Assembly: GCA_039707465.1 (NCBI GenBank)
Contig: CM077647.1
Span: 43,151,110-43,215,109 of the forward strand
Reading direction: 5' to 3'
From: Rhabdophis nuchalis
Taxonomy: Eukaryota > Chordata > Lepidosauria > Squamata > Natricidae
DNA length: 64,000 nt
The notes beneath the pieces were generated by a model. The model saw only the letters and a list, made by a program, of their open reading frames with translations, ran no database searches and was not told the origin of the DNA. Each line of letters starts with the position of its first letter. The stretch's first letter is position 1. The translations under genes were made by a program, and so were the position numbers. Of this stretch, positions 34,800 to 46,372 are shown in pieces.

Positions 34800-35920
34800 A
34801 TTGTCAAGATGAGGCTTGGAAGTTGCTTGCTCCTTGATTGTATTCCTTTGTATATATGTAATATGCAGATACGTAAACACTCCTCTCCCCTTATCCCTTC
34901 ACAGTAGGGACTCAATTTCTCATTCCTCTTTATTTTAGGTCATTTCCATGAGACCAAGAAAACAAAAAGAAAGGTCCACTATTTCACCAATATACTACTT
35001 GGGAGAGGGAAATTTATTGAGGTATTAACTTCAAAGCAATTGGGTCCTTGCTCACCTTGTTTGTTCACTGGTCTTTGGTAAGATAACTTTTTAAATACAA
35101 GATCAATTCACAGAAGTTTTTTCCTTCAAAGGAAGAAAAAACAAAGTATTATTTTGTAAATTAAAAGGGAGGAAAGTGCTACAGTTCAAGTGGTACTTGG
35201 AAGTGGATATTATTCACAGCAAAATATATTTTAGATATGGTATTGAGTTCACTTGTCACCAATGAAGTTTACTGCCTGATATATGTATTTAGGAGTACAG
35301 CTTCTGTTAACAAAATGGAATCAGGCTAGATTAATTATTCAATTTATTTTCTTATTTAATTTCTATCATTATATACTGTATTGGGTTGAATAGTCAGTGT
35401 AGCTTATAATAAGGAGATTTCTATTTTGTTTTAAAATATCTCTTGCAGAAAATTCACACTAAATCACAGCCTCACTAAATGCCAAATCAAAGATAGTGAT
35501 TTTTCTCCAGGTTTATTTTTGGCAGGCACAAATGGAAAGGCACAACCAGAATCTTTTGGTTGTGCCTTCCCATTTAGCCTGCTGTCCAAAACATCTGTAG
35601 TCATTTATTCTGCAAGGATCTATATTTTTTACTCAAAGCATACGGTTGATTAAAATATAGGAGACTAAAGTGTGCTACAAATAATTAATTCACAGTTGAC
35701 ATAAATTTTACAATTGGTATTTCAAACATATTTCTAACAGTTACATGTAAAACATTTCATAATATTGGTTCAGACATTTCATAATATTGGTTCTATTATC
35801 TATATATAGCAGGAATCTTCCAATATGATCTGTACACTATTGGTCATCTTCAAAGCCCTCTAAGTGGTCATCTTTAGCTTGCTCAGATTCATAGGCCCTC
35901 TTGAGTCTTCAAATTTAAGT
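34800..35920. other. Stretch without a recognised feature
   Basis: A short inverted repeat near 35520-35575 (aatggaaaggcacaaccaga versus ttggttgtgccttcccattt) is the only structure noted. Confidence 0.5.
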
Positions 35921-35925
35921 TTTCA

Positions 35926-36115
35926 TTGATTCTGCCTATAGAAAGAAAGTCAATTCAGAGAGTGCTAAGGACAGCCGAGAAGATTATAGGAAGCGCCCTT
36001 CCTGTCATTCAGGATACTGCTTATAAGCACTATGTGCTTAAAGCTCAAAGCATTAGAGACCCACACAGCCACCTCATGATCTGTTTCTATTGCTTCAAAG
36101 TATTTCTAGCAGGAC
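35926..36115 (+). pseudogene. L2/Rex-type LINE C-terminal fragment
   Basis: Translation gives SIQRVLRTAEKIIGSALPVI, QDTAYKHYVLKAQSIRDPHS, matching in kind the LQRVINSAQETIGCPLTSLD...SRARKILKDDSHP segment of the LINE at 13494-15346. Heavily decayed. Confidence 0.65.
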
Positions 36116-36164
36116 TACCAGATTATGTAACAGCTTTGTTCCCTATGACCATCTGGTAAACTTG

Positions 36165-37380
36165 CAAGATTCATTTCTCTCACCATGTACATGTATACAT
36201 CCAGACTAGCCTGTGTTATTTTTTCTGTGTCATGTAATATATATGGATATATGCATAATTTTGTATTTATATTTATTTTGTCATGTTTATGTAGTGTATA
36301 TTGCAGGTGGTTACCCTTTGAGAGCTGTATGTAATGAAATTTCATTTAATGCTGATTAGTGTACACTCAAAGTCCTCTAAGTCTAGAAATCCCCACTGGT
36401 TACCATTTCAAGCCACCTAGAGGTCCCATTTGGGAAAAGCCAATGCATATACTGAAGCGATGGATGAAACATTATGTGTATTAGAATTGCAAAGAAGAAA
36501 AATATTTTTTATCTCTTAAGATTGTTTTTGCTGTCCCTCGCCTTCCCTCATATTTTTTACTAATGTAATGGAAATATATTTACCTATTTGAAGGGTAGAA
36601 GTTAAATCAAGGATGGTTGAAAATGATACAAAAATATATATGCTCTTCTTTAAGGTAGGAATACAGATATTCCTATCAGAAAAAGAAATTTTTAAAAATG
36701 AAATCACTCAAGTTTCCAAGGTACTTCTATTTTTCTTTTCTTTTTTTCTTTCTGTATTCATTAGCATGAATCACCCTGAATTTGCTTTTTTTTTTTTTTT
36801 CTCCCTCCTAATTTTAAATAGCACAATGAAAGCTTTTGGTTAATTAATTAATATTTATATATTTATTGCATAAATAAAATAGTGGCATGGTCTAAAATAG
36901 CCATGAATAAAACAGTGGCACAGAAGGAAAGTACCAAATGTGATAGCACTTAATACCAATTCTTTAATTAACACAAAATCTTGTCTGGTGTTAATAGAAC
37001 TGTGAATTTAAGAGGAACAAATATGTAACTTCTATGCAATGAAGAATAACTGATATCCAATGAATTTGATAGTTGCAGCTGGAATGATGACTTTCATGTT
37101 TTCTCCTCTCAAAGAACAAGAAGAGTAGGCCAAATTAGGTGATAGATCATACACTTTGCATAGTTTCAGATATGTCCTGAGTAATGGGGACAAGAAAAAG
37201 CCATAGCTAAATTTACAGGCTGTTTCTTAACTTTTAATAGAGCCCTAAGTGTCCAACTAAAGCCAACTTCAAAGTTATATTAGGAGAGGTAGCAGCAAGC
37301 ATTGTCGCTATGCTAAAATTCTCATTTTTTCTCCCCAGAATTTCCTTTCCTTTCAAAGAAGCATCTGTTGTTGTTTTTTT
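36165..37380. other. Stretch without a recognised feature
   Basis: AT-rich, with T runs near 36785. No exon or repeat family recognised. Confidence 0.5.
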
Positions 37381-37382
37381 GG

Positions 37383-37565
37383 GTTTTTTTATTTTAATTC
37401 GATTTATATCCCGCCCTTCTCCACGAGGGACCCAGGGCGGCGCACAGGAATTTAAAAACATATAAAACAAAATATATAAAATTTAAAAGCATATTAAATT
37501 AGACAATCCTATGCTAAAACCAAATTAAAACCCCAATTTAAAACTATCTAAAATAGCCCCAGCGG
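37383..37565 (-). mobile_element. L2-type LINE 3' UTR
   Basis: tttatatcccgcccttctcc and acccagggcggcgcacagga as at 33534-33745; near-identical companion sequence follows (ttaaaactatctaaaatagc). Confidence 0.8.
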
Positions 37566-37771
37566 GAGGTTAGGTTTTCTATTTCATGATTTAGAAATTC
37601 CTTTAACATTTATTCTGGGTGTCTTTTTGAGCTTATTTTACTGATGTGTATTACTAGTGTCCTACATATTGCATATGGATCCTAAATGTAGGATCTGCAA
37701 TGTAGGCACAACCCCATTGGCTTGCAAGGTAGCATCTTGATTACAGACCCTAGAATAATACAGTATTTATT

Positions 37772-38259
37772 CAATGCCATCTTAATGCATAGGCCCGTTG
37801 GGCATTTGCCCGGGGGCCCACAATCATAGGGGGCCCCCGGGCAAATGATTCTGCCTCTTCGCCACCCACCTGGCTGCTGCTTTCGGCGGGCAGGTTCCTC
37901 AGCAGAATCTTGCGCTTGTTGCTCAGCTCCCGCCTTGTGCTCTGCAGCCGGCGGGCGATCTCCTCCGGGGAGAGAGCGCGGGGCTCCCCGCCCGCCCCCA
38001 GGTCAGGCTCCCCGGACCCCGCCGATGCCGCCATCTTGCCGGCCCAGAGGCGAACACGTTCTCCCTCCGCCAGGGCAGGGGAAGCCGGTGGGCGGGAGGG
38101 GAGCCAGGGCGGGCTGGTCGGAGCGGGAGGAGCAAGGAAAGCTCCGCAGCCGGCGGCGGCGGCAATGCCGTCTTAACGCATAGGCCCGTTGGGCATTTGC
38201 CCGGGGGCCCAACACTATTTCTATGCCCAGGGGCTCAAAATGGTGTAAAGACGGCTCTG
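37772..38259. mobile_element. hAT-like element (488 bp) enclosing a host gene exon, perfect 8-bp TSD
   Basis: Left end caatgccatcttaatgc and right end inverse of cagagccgtctttacacc are related inverted repeats. Flanks are identical: tatttatt at 37764-37771 and 38260-38267 (AT-rich, so a little less weighty). Inside are: a first block (ataggcccgttgggcatttg, cccgggggccc), about 305 bp of GC-rich host-like DNA (37850-38162), a second copy of the left end beginning caatgccgtcttaacgc at 38163, and the right end. The host-like insert is therefore bracketed by two direct copies of the element's own left terminal region. Confidence 0.75.
37870..38034 (-). pseudogene. RAVER2: RAVER2-like exon 1 fragment carried by a transposon, with splice donor
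   Basis: Starting at the ATG at 38032-38034 (minus strand), 55 codons encode MAASAGSGEPDLGAGGEP, then LSPEEIARRLQSTRRELSN, then KRKILLRNLPAESSSQ. The block PEE-ARLQ--RELSN-RKIL--NLP matches the start of the ribonucleoprotein PTB-binding proteins, closer to RAVER2 than RAVER1, just before and into RRM1. It ends at CAG|GTGGGT, a strong splice donor, 20 bases or so before transposon sequence resumes. Upstream 38035-38162 is CpG-rich, promoter-like DNA. RAVER proteins are nuclear RNA-binding corepressors of PTB splicing. The frame has no disabling change. I infer a captured copy because both sides turn into the same transposon within 150 bases; the alternative is the genuine RAVER2 first exon flanked by two MITE copies. 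Confidence 0.65.
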
Positions 38260-38459
38260 TATTTATTTGTCACATTTATAGACCATTAGTTCAGAATTAC
38301 TAACATGAAACTGCTTGCAGTAAAATTTACTTTTATTGTATTTGTGGCATACTGGCCAAAATGTGCCAAAACTGGCTGATACTAACAGTCCTGCTATTAC
38401 CAATGTATGGTACAATTCACATTAACAACATGGTTTATGCCTTGTGTATCTTACCAACA

Positions 38460-38464
38460 AGCAT

Positions 38465-38535
<71 letters not shown>

Positions 38536-39068
38536 TTTTTCGGATTTATATACCGCCCTATTCTCCCTGGTGGGACTCAGGGCGGTGCACAGAAAAATAA
38601 AAACCCACAGCAAGTACACACAGTATAAAATAGAATTAAATAGTTAAAACTGTGATAAAAATAGATTAAAACAATTAAAATATTAACTTTAAAATTATAC
38701 CATTAGCTATTCCAGGCCATCCGACGAAAGAGGCATAGGTCTGTGATGGTGTGAAAGTCGGGGGGCAGGTCGTTCCAGAGGGCCAGACTCGCCACAGAGA
38801 AGGCCCTTCCCCTGGGGGTCACCAGCTGGCATTGACCAACAGACAGCACCCTGAGGAGGCCCTCTCTGTGGGAGCAGACAGGTCGAAGGGAGGTGTGTGG
38901 TAGGATGCGGTCTCGCAAATAACCAGGACCCGTGCCATGGAGTGCTTTAAAGATGGTAACTAACACCTTGAAGCACACCCAGAAGACCACAGGCAGCCAG
39001 TGCAGCTCGCTCAGGAGAGGTGTTGTATGGGAGTACCGTGAGACTCCCAGAATCCCCCGCATGGCCAC
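38460..39068 (-). mobile_element. L2-type LINE 3' fragment
   Basis: Minus-strand frame open for 121 codons (MAMRGILGVSRYSHTTPLLS, LHWLPVVFWVCFKVLVTIFK, RAFSVASLALWNDLPPD), then 3' UTR with gggcggtatata and an (AAAT)n tail (TTTA on the plus strand). 5'-truncated. Confidence 0.88.
38462..38537. repeat. (TTTA)n microsatellite, tail of L2
   Basis: About 19 units; the tail of the L2 fragment at 38460-39068. Confidence 0.95.
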
Positions 39069-39299
39069 ATTAAGTGAAAGTCTCTATTCTATAAAGCTAA
39101 GCTATGATGGGAAGAAGAACTATAGATCCATTTAATGAAGATTGTCACATATGGAAAATTGTGACTTGGAATCTAACAAAATCTTCCTTTTCTCCTTTCT
39201 AGCATTGTCTCTGTGTCTATGAAACTAAAAGAAAAGAGAAAGAGAAACAAGCAATAGCTCTGAATGAAATTTATCTTGTGCAGTGAGGAACATCTACAG

Positions 39300-40607
39300 C
39301 AGGAGGCCTCAAACTTTTAAACAGGGGGCCAATTCATGGTCACTCAGATTGTTGGGGGGCCAGACCAGCTGGGTGGTCATGGCTGGTTGGTCATGTGACT
39401 GGATGGGCATGCCTAGGCCATGTGACTAGGTGGGCGTGGCATTGAACAATGCACACAAATTAAATTTTAATTTATATTGCTCCTGGGGATGTTTTATTTG
39501 CTTTTGTTTGCATGTTGCTCTTTTGATTGCCTTTTCTTTTTACTAGATCATTTTTTCCCCAGTTGTTTAGAAGTCTAATGGTTCACTTCAGAAAACTCAG
39601 TTTTGCAGCAATTCTTCTCAGCTTCAAGGAGCTTGATAAATACAGATGCTGTTAAAATTGATGTGTTTTCTAGAAATATAGTTAGTCTCTGCTATTTAAA
39701 AGAATAGCACTTTTTAAAACAATAGCACGGGGCCTTTTCAGATCAAGCATTTATTTTAAAAAGCTTCTTCATTTTGTTAAGTTGTCTAGAATAATAATAA
39801 ATCAGTCTTTAAAAAATAAGTCTAATAATTTGAACATTCTATAGACATTTATAGTTGTTGACTTACCTCCTTGCAGCAATCAGCCTGATTAGCACAAGAA
39901 ATTTTGTTTTTGCCTCCCAGCAATTTCCCACGTGGAGCAAACAGCAAGTTTCAGTTTCTCCCAATAATCAGCTGTTACAGGCTGCAGGGATTGCTATAGC
40001 TTAGTGAAGCCTTGCAAGCCCCCATTTGCTGCAAAGAGGTAAATTGCCAGGAGGCAGAGGCCAAAGGGTTGGGACTGGTGGGTGGGTGGGGTTACATTCA
40101 GTGCATAAGATGCACCCAAATTTTTACCCTCTTTAAGGGGAAGGAAGGTGTGTCTTATACTCCGAAAAATATGGTATCTCTCTATCTAGCTTCTGGAGGT
40201 GTGGCAAGTGAAAAACGGGCTGTTTTCACCTATTTTGTGGCCTCCTGGGGCATCTGTGCACCCCATTTTTCACTACCACCACAACCACCACCACCCTGTC
40301 TAGAAGCATTCTGCAGGCAAAACCAGCTCATTTTTGCCCCAAAACTGGCTGGTTTTGCCCATTTTTTAACCTCTCGGGGCATCTGTGCACCCCGTTTTTC
40401 ACTCTCCCCACCTCCAGAAGCATTCTGAAGGTCAAAATTGTTGGCCTTATCTTTCAGTTCAAGCCTGCGGGGCTCATGAACGAAAGTCCTGCACTTGGCC
40501 GAAGGATAGGTGGGGCAATGTGGATGGGGCAGTCTCATGATTCAGCATCGGATTAATGGCTTCAGCAGGCTACATGAGGGCTGCGGACTGTAGTTTGAGG
40601 ACTCATG
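39300..40607. mobile_element. hAT-like non-autonomous element (1308 bp) with perfect 8-bp TSD
   Basis: Ends caggaggcctcaaactttt and inverse of catgagtcctcaaactac. Identical flanks atctacag at 39292-39299 and 40608-40615. Contains a direct duplication near 40205-40440 (twice: cctc..ggggcatctgtgcacccc and agaagcattct). No transposase seen; the short ORFs follow the duplication. Confidence 0.9.
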
Positions 40608-40615
40608 ATCTACAG

Positions 40616-41990
40616 GATCTTAGACATAATGCTACATTGTATTTAAATTTGTTAATAGAAGCACACCATTAATAAACTATTAAACTGTTAAACATAAATA
40701 CGCTGTATATAAAGTATATATAAAATATATAATATTTTATATTATATTATACTTATTTTAACTTATTTTGTACTGATCTTTATTAAGATGATGATGATTG
40801 AATATGATAATGATCCATAGAAGTGGAAGTGCAGAAGTAATTATTTTATTAGTGACATTCATGGGTATAAAACAAAAGAGTAGAGAAAAATGACTTGGCC
40901 AATTTTGACAATTTGGTATGTGCCTAAAGGTAGTGACTAAGGAAAAGCTATTCAGGAAAAGGTCTGCTTGTTTCAAATATATAATTAAGAACACACTTAT
41001 ACATACATATACCTGACAAAGGAATGACTATAAACAGAAAAGCAGGGCTTTTTCTATTTCAATAGAGATTAAAAAAAATATAGCAACGATAATATAATCA
41101 GAGTAAAATATAACAAAAAGAAAGAAAAGATCCATATAACATTATATATAATTTGTACATATGCACGAGATAAATCTAGCAATAAATTAAATTACAAAAT
41201 GTGTTGCTTTGTGATATAGTAAATAAGATATTGACCTAGAAAAGGGGAGAACCAGGTTCTAGCCCAACTTCTGGGTAAGCCTTGGTTGGAAGCTTTCTGA
41301 GTACATTTGGGTGGTCTTTGTAACCCAACTTATCTACAGACATCCACTATAAGGCCATATAGACAGAGACGGTCATTTGTATGTCTCATTAAACTCTTGA
41401 ATGAAAGTCGGGGTATAATCTAATCATTCAATCAACCAATCAATTCTGAGTTATTGATCTTGTTCAAAGAAAGTGTAGCTAGGTGGAGTACCTCAGATGT
41501 TTATATGGGGATAACGTCAGACATGGAAATTCACAGGTTACCTTGAAGCCAGAGGTTAATTCTTGGTTACACTGGACTCAGAAGTGTCTGAGAAAAAATG
41601 GAGAAGAAGATACTATATATGCTGCTGGAGTACATAAATCTAAGAACTCTTAAAACAATGTCTCCCTAAAATATCATGGACTAAGCAGAGTCTTGGAACA
41701 GCCAAATTGTACAAACTAAAACAAAGGTACTATAAAAAGAAAAGTAAAAACCAGCCTACCTCACAGGATTGAAGCTGGAGAAATTGTCTGATTTCCAAGC
41801 AACTGTTTAGTGCTTCATTAAATACAATTATAAAGAGCCAAATTTGCTCTTTCATTAATGCACTTGTGCATTTTTACTAATGTGCTAAAAGTATCTGTTA
41901 ACATAAATAGTAATTGTAATAATATTTCTGAAATTATTCTTGGAGATATTACTATTATATTTATTCTTAGATTAAAAAAAAACCTGTCAT
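40616..41990. other. Stretch without a recognised feature
   Basis: Very AT-rich around 40680-40760. Nothing else recognised before the exon-like island at 42003. Confidence 0.5.
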
Positions 41991-42002
41991 GTTTTTCTGT
42001 AG

Positions 42003-42127
42003 ATACAGGGCATATGCAGAATGTTTATCAAGAAGTTAGCATTCCTACAGCCTACAATCAATCGTTGGTGCGTTCCAGTCTGCTAGCTCGTCAGGGCTAT
42101 ATAGAGAAAAACCTTCTATTAGACTTT
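42003..42127 (+). CDS. Candidate host exon, 125 bp, unknown gene
   Basis: A pyrimidine-rich acceptor, tgtcatgtttttctgtag (ending 42002), is followed by 125 bp and a donor, GACTTT|GTAAGC. Only one of three frames is open: (x)TGHMQNVYQEVSIPTAYNQS then LVRSSLLARQGYIEKNLLLDF. It enters in phase 1 and leaves in phase 0. I do not recognise the protein. Surrounding DNA is free of recognised repeats. The combination of both splice signals with a single open frame makes a real exon plausible, but no partner exon on the plus strand was found. Confidence 0.45.
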
Positions 42128-42129
42128 GT

Positions 42130-42585
42130 AAGCATTGACACCCCCCTTTTTTGTTGTTCTTTTTTCTTTCACTCTTCTCTGTTCTCCAGTTGAACATTAC
42201 TCTTGTGCTGACAAGAGATGACAGGTATCCACTTACAAGTAAATTGAATCACAAAATAGTGTACTTTAGACAGTAATGATTTTAAACAATGGTCAGCTTT
42301 CACTATAATTTAGTATATGGTTATCCCATGATACTACCTGCCTTTTGGAGTTAACATGTCCTTTTGTGTCCCTTGGAGGACATAGTGATTTAATTTGATC
42401 AGCTGTATTGTTCCAACCCACTTCCTGCTTGGGAAGAAAGAAAAAAAGAGTCTAATCCTACAAAATTCTGACATTGCATCCTATATCTTGATGCAAGCTT
42501 TAGTGCCTTCAGTTTGTAACATTTTCTCTTGAAGACAATTACTTTCTTTAGCATTCATTATTTTGAATGCATTGATTTATTGTAT
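42130..42585. other. Stretch without a recognised feature
   Basis: Nothing recognised; would be intron if the island at 42003-42127 is an exon. Confidence 0.4.
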
Positions 42586-42589
42586 TAGT

Positions 42590-42855
42590 CCATGAGCTTT
42601 ATTTATTTATTTACTTTAAAAATGTTGATGGCTGCATATTTTGCATGGTGATCCTAGTCGGCTCACAATGAATAAAAACAAGAATAAAAGCAGAGCAATA
42701 ATAAATATCCTAATCCTTTGGACTCAGTGCTGATTCTAACCCAGTGCTAAGTCATTCCACTTTCTGGAAGGCTAAAAGAATAGAAGTCTCTTGAATATCA
42801 TCTTATAAGCTATTCCAGAAGGATAAGGTGGCCCTTTGGGTGTCACTTACAAATG
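42590..42855 (-). mobile_element. Degraded LINE 3' end (CR1/L2-type)
   Basis: Starts with a tttatttatttattta tail at 42600, then 'cctagtcggctcacaatg' and 'agaataaaagcagagc', followed by 'gctattccagaaggataagg'. This resembles the old LINE tail at 44875-45330. Low resolution. Confidence 0.45.
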
Positions 42856-42859
42856 TCAT

Positions 42860-43615
42860 TTGTTGACACATCAATTCCCACAGAATTTGGAAATAATATA
42901 AATCTAGTGAGTCTGTCAAAGGAGGAGGGAAGGAAAGGAGCAGACAATTTATGAGGTCCCAATACATGAAAGATTGAATGATTACTGTTGTAAACGCAAT
43001 CCAAAACAAAAACAAAAAATATATTCTAAAGACTGGATGGTGATTTGATTCGTAAAGCTTTGCCTGCCAGATGAAGGACATAAGGACAAAAAGACACACG
43101 TTCCTATTGTCAGGTGTCTAGTATTCCTACCAAGGCTTAGGCAATCATTTCCACTCTTCCTTCTTTGCAAGGCCAGAAATAAATTCCTCTACTATTCCAT
43201 TTAGAATTGTTCTAATTTGACTAGGATTCAAATCTTGCCCAAATTATCTCAGTTTAAGGTCAAACATTTTGTAGCTGCAATATAAATTCGTGAATTTTAA
43301 TCTGGATTTTAACTATTATGAACTATCATAATATTTTTTGAAATTGACATGTTAGTGATATTGTTCAGGCAAGAATTATGGTCGCATCTGATCATTCTAC
43401 CTTACTGTAAGCTTTCATTAACAAAATCTTGCAAGTCTATTGAGAAATAAAGTATATTCCCCCCACTCCTAACATTATATCCGAATAAATTAAGGAGTCA
43501 CTTGCTACCCATATTCCTATTAAGTCTAAAGTGCATTTAATCTGGTTGCTTCTTTCACTGGATCTCTTCTCCCTGTTTTCCAATGGTGTGTCATTCCATA
43601 TATCATCATTTTTTA
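42860..43615. other. Stretch without a recognised feature
   Basis: Nothing recognised. Confidence 0.45.
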
Positions 43616-43616
43616 A

Positions 43617-44630
43617 AAAAGGTAAAGGTTTCCACTTTCCAATTGTCTTCAACTCATTGCTGTTTTTTAGCCAAAGGAGCCAGCATTTTCCAAATACACT
43701 TCTGTATTCATGTGACCAGAATGATAATATGCTGTGGATGCAGGAAATACTGTTATTTCTGACCAAAGTATTACCTATATTTTCCTGAAAATAGGACCTG
43801 GACTTGTTTTCTTTTTAGTCTCAATATGCACCAGGTCTTATTTTGGGGAATGTCTTACCCACTTACCTTAGGACCATTGCAGCCGTACATCCCATGCTTC
43901 GACACCTGTTGTGCCACTATCTGACTGCTTCTGCAGATGCTTGTGGCCACTCACAAAGCTCATTGCACCAGTGGTGCTGCAAGCAGCAGGACAGACACCG
44001 CATGGCACAGTATGCTGGTGCTGCCACTCATGGCAGACTGCCATGCAGCTCAATGCACCAGTGGCATTGTTCACAGCAGGACACCAAGTGGCTCATCATG
44101 CTGGCACTGCCTTTCACAACAGGAGGTTGTATGGTACATTATGGCATTGCACAAACAAGCAGCGGCAGTGGCATGTCAAGCCATGTGGCATTCTGCCATG
44201 AGCAGCCACAAGGGGCTGCAGCACAGGTGTTGGGGCATGGGAGGCCTGGCTGTGGTAGTCCTAAGTAAGAAGGTATGGGGTGCAGTTCCACTCCATCCCT
44301 GCCCTACCTTGATTTTTATGCCTGCACCTCACCCACCTTATACAACCAGATGGTGGGCAGGGCTTAACTAGGGCTTATTTTGGGCATAGGGCTATATTAG
44401 ATGCAGGCATGGAAATCGGGCTAGGGTTTGTTTTCAGGGTAGGTCAAATTTTCAGGGAAACCAGATATCTACTTGCATTTGCATGCTTTTGAACTGCTAG
44501 ATGGGCAGAAGTGGGACCAAGTAACAGAACGTCACTCTGTTGTGCAGCTCTCAAACCTTGGCTGTCAGCTTTCCAGATGAAAAGCTCAATGTCTTTAAGT
44601 GCTAAGCCATCATCTCCCTTCCATTATAGA
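43617..44630 (-). mobile_element. Sauria-type SINE split by a DNA element
   Basis: The 3' part (43617-43780: aaaggtaaaggtttcc, 'cattcatgtgaccagaatga' region) and the 5' part (44461-44630: atctacttgcatttgcatgc, ttttgaactgctagatgggc, tRNA-like head near 44620) are the two halves of one minus-strand SINE, as seen by comparison with 31212-31577. A 680-bp element sits between them. Confidence 0.8.
43781..44460. mobile_element. Non-autonomous DNA element inserted in a SINE
   Basis: Ends tttcctgaaaataggacct and, inverted, tttccctgaaaatttgacct form terminal inverted repeats. The flanks acctatat/ccagatat agree only partly with an 8-bp TSD. Inside are about three imperfect 110-bp direct repeats (phrases gcaccagtgg and cagcaggaca recur). 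No transposase. Confidence 0.7.
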
Positions 44631-44639
44631 AATGATGGG

Positions 44640-44870
44640 ATTATTTTTTTTGTAATACTATGTCCATGGTAGTTCTCTCTCTTTGAAACATCATCTCTTC
44701 AGAAATTAGACTGGTCCCTACTTTGACACTTTAGAACCCACTTTAAATAAAACCGATTTTAAATAATTGATTAAGAAGGCTTTCTGATCTGTATATGTGT
44801 ATGTAGATGCACATATATATTGTTCTATTTTGCATTTGGAGAAAAAATATTCAAATATAGCAAGGTGTCT
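44640..44870. other. Short stretch without a recognised feature
   Basis: Nothing recognised. Confidence 0.4.
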
Positions 44871-44874
44871 ATAT

Positions 44875-45975
44875 TTATTTATTTAGGAAATTTATATGGC
44901 CACTACTCACTCACAGCAATTCTAGCCAGCTTACAAACAATAAGAACAGCATATAATGTTTTTAATTAAAAAATAAGCAATAACACATACACACCCATCC
45001 TACCCAACCCAACCATCAACAGCACAGAGTAGAATAAGCAATTTGATGGGCTCCATCCCACTCAGGATTCTCTAGGTCCACTGGCAAAACCAATTCTTCA
45101 GGGCCTTATGAAAAAGTATCTAAGTGGGGACCGAATTCTGAAAGGATGATGTTCAAAAAGAAAGAGCCGTCATGGAAAAAGCCCTTCTTTTTGGTCCTGC
45201 CAGATGACCCTCCATATGGGATTGAATCCATAACATTCCTTGCTTCCCTGTTCCAGTGGATCAAGTGGATATTACTGGCAGCGACAGTCCTAAACCATGA
45301 AAGGTTTTAAAAATGGCAACCAGCACCTTTTTTTTTTAGTAGTTTTTCTGCTCTCTCTCCCCGAAGGGACTCGAGGCGGGGCACAGGGAAATTAAAAATG
45401 CATATAAAACCACAGACAGTATAATATTAAAAAAGAATTAAACTAAACCCTGCGCTAAAATCCCATGTTAAAACTAAAACAAACCCCTAAAAACCCCTAA
45501 AAACAGTTAAGTTATCCCAAGCCAGCCAAGCAAAAGAAATGTGTTTTTAATTTTTGACAGAAGGAGCGGAGGTCCGTAGTTGTTCTAATATCGGGGGAAA
45601 GGTTGTTCCAGAGGGTCGGGCCCGCCACAGAGAAGGCCCTTCCCCTGGGCGTCACCCTCTGGCACAGCCTAATGGATGGCACCTGGAGAAGTCCCTCTCT
45701 GTGGGAGCGAATCGGCCACAGGGATGTATGGGGCAGGATGCGATCCCACAGATAACTAGGTCCCATGCCATGGAGCGCTTTAAAGATGATAACCAACACC
45801 TTGAAGCGCACCCGAAAGACGACAGGCAGCCAATGCAGCTCGCGCAGGAGCAGTGTTACATGGGAAAACCTAGAGGTTCCCATAATTGCCTTGAATTGCA
45901 CTCAACCTTGAATTGCACTCAGAAGCAAATTGGCAAGCAATGCTGCTGGAGTATGAATAGTCATAGACTGGAATA
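44875..45975 (-). mobile_element. Older LINE 3' end, split by an L2
   Basis: 44875-45330 (tail atttatttatttagg, 'ggccactactcactcacagc', 'gatgaccctccatatgggat', 'gaaaggttttaaaaatggca') and 45895-45975 (accttgaattgcactcagaa, 'gcaaattggcaagcaatgc') form one minus-strand LINE tail. It is interrupted by a younger L2. A 16-base direct repeat (accttgaattgcactc, twice between 45888 and 45920) sits at the junction. Confidence 0.65.
45331..45893 (-). mobile_element. L2-type LINE 3' fragment nested in an older LINE
   Basis: A minus-strand frame of 129 codons (MGTSRFSHVTLLLRELHWLP, VVFRVRFKVLVIIFKALHGM, RAFSVAGPTLWNNLSPDI) ends the L2 ORF. The 3' UTR has ctcgagtcccttcggggaga on the minus strand, and the tail is a T run on the plus strand at 45328-45338. 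Confidence 0.85.
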
Positions 45976-46372
45976 GACATGGCAACAGGTCAGCCAATGG
46001 TAAGGTGACCAGATGTCCCGCTTTTGAACAATTTGTCCTCATCCTGCAGCATTTTAAAAAAGTCCTGATTTTTGGATTTTTGCCTGGGGCGGGCACTCTG
46101 CATGCACTTAGAGGCGACCTGCAGCAAGGACAGTGGCATGGGATGTGGTGAGGAAGTAATGTCCGGAGCGGGCTGGCGGGCAGGCGGAAGGCGAGGGCTG
46201 GAGAGGGAGGAGCGAGCGAGCAGCCAGGCAAACTAACAAACATCACACAAGAAAATAAATGCAAACCATTTCCATACCATGCCAAGAAAACTGCCAAAAT
46301 CTGTTAATGGATGTAACTGAATTCAAGGTAATTTTTCCCATTTTTTGAAAATCTTACATATTTGTGTAAAAT

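Noticed and set aside
35520..35575. Short inverted repeat as a possible hairpin RNA
   Set aside because: Arms of about 25 bases with mismatches in AT-rich DNA; no further support for a microRNA or MITE.
41858..42193. 111-codon ORF as a complete small protein
   Set aside because: Only the 42003-42127 part is bounded by splice signals; the outer parts are AT-rich intron-like sequence.
43437..43766. Minus-strand ORF of 109 codons
   Set aside because: Overlaps the SINE 3' half and shows no protein motif.
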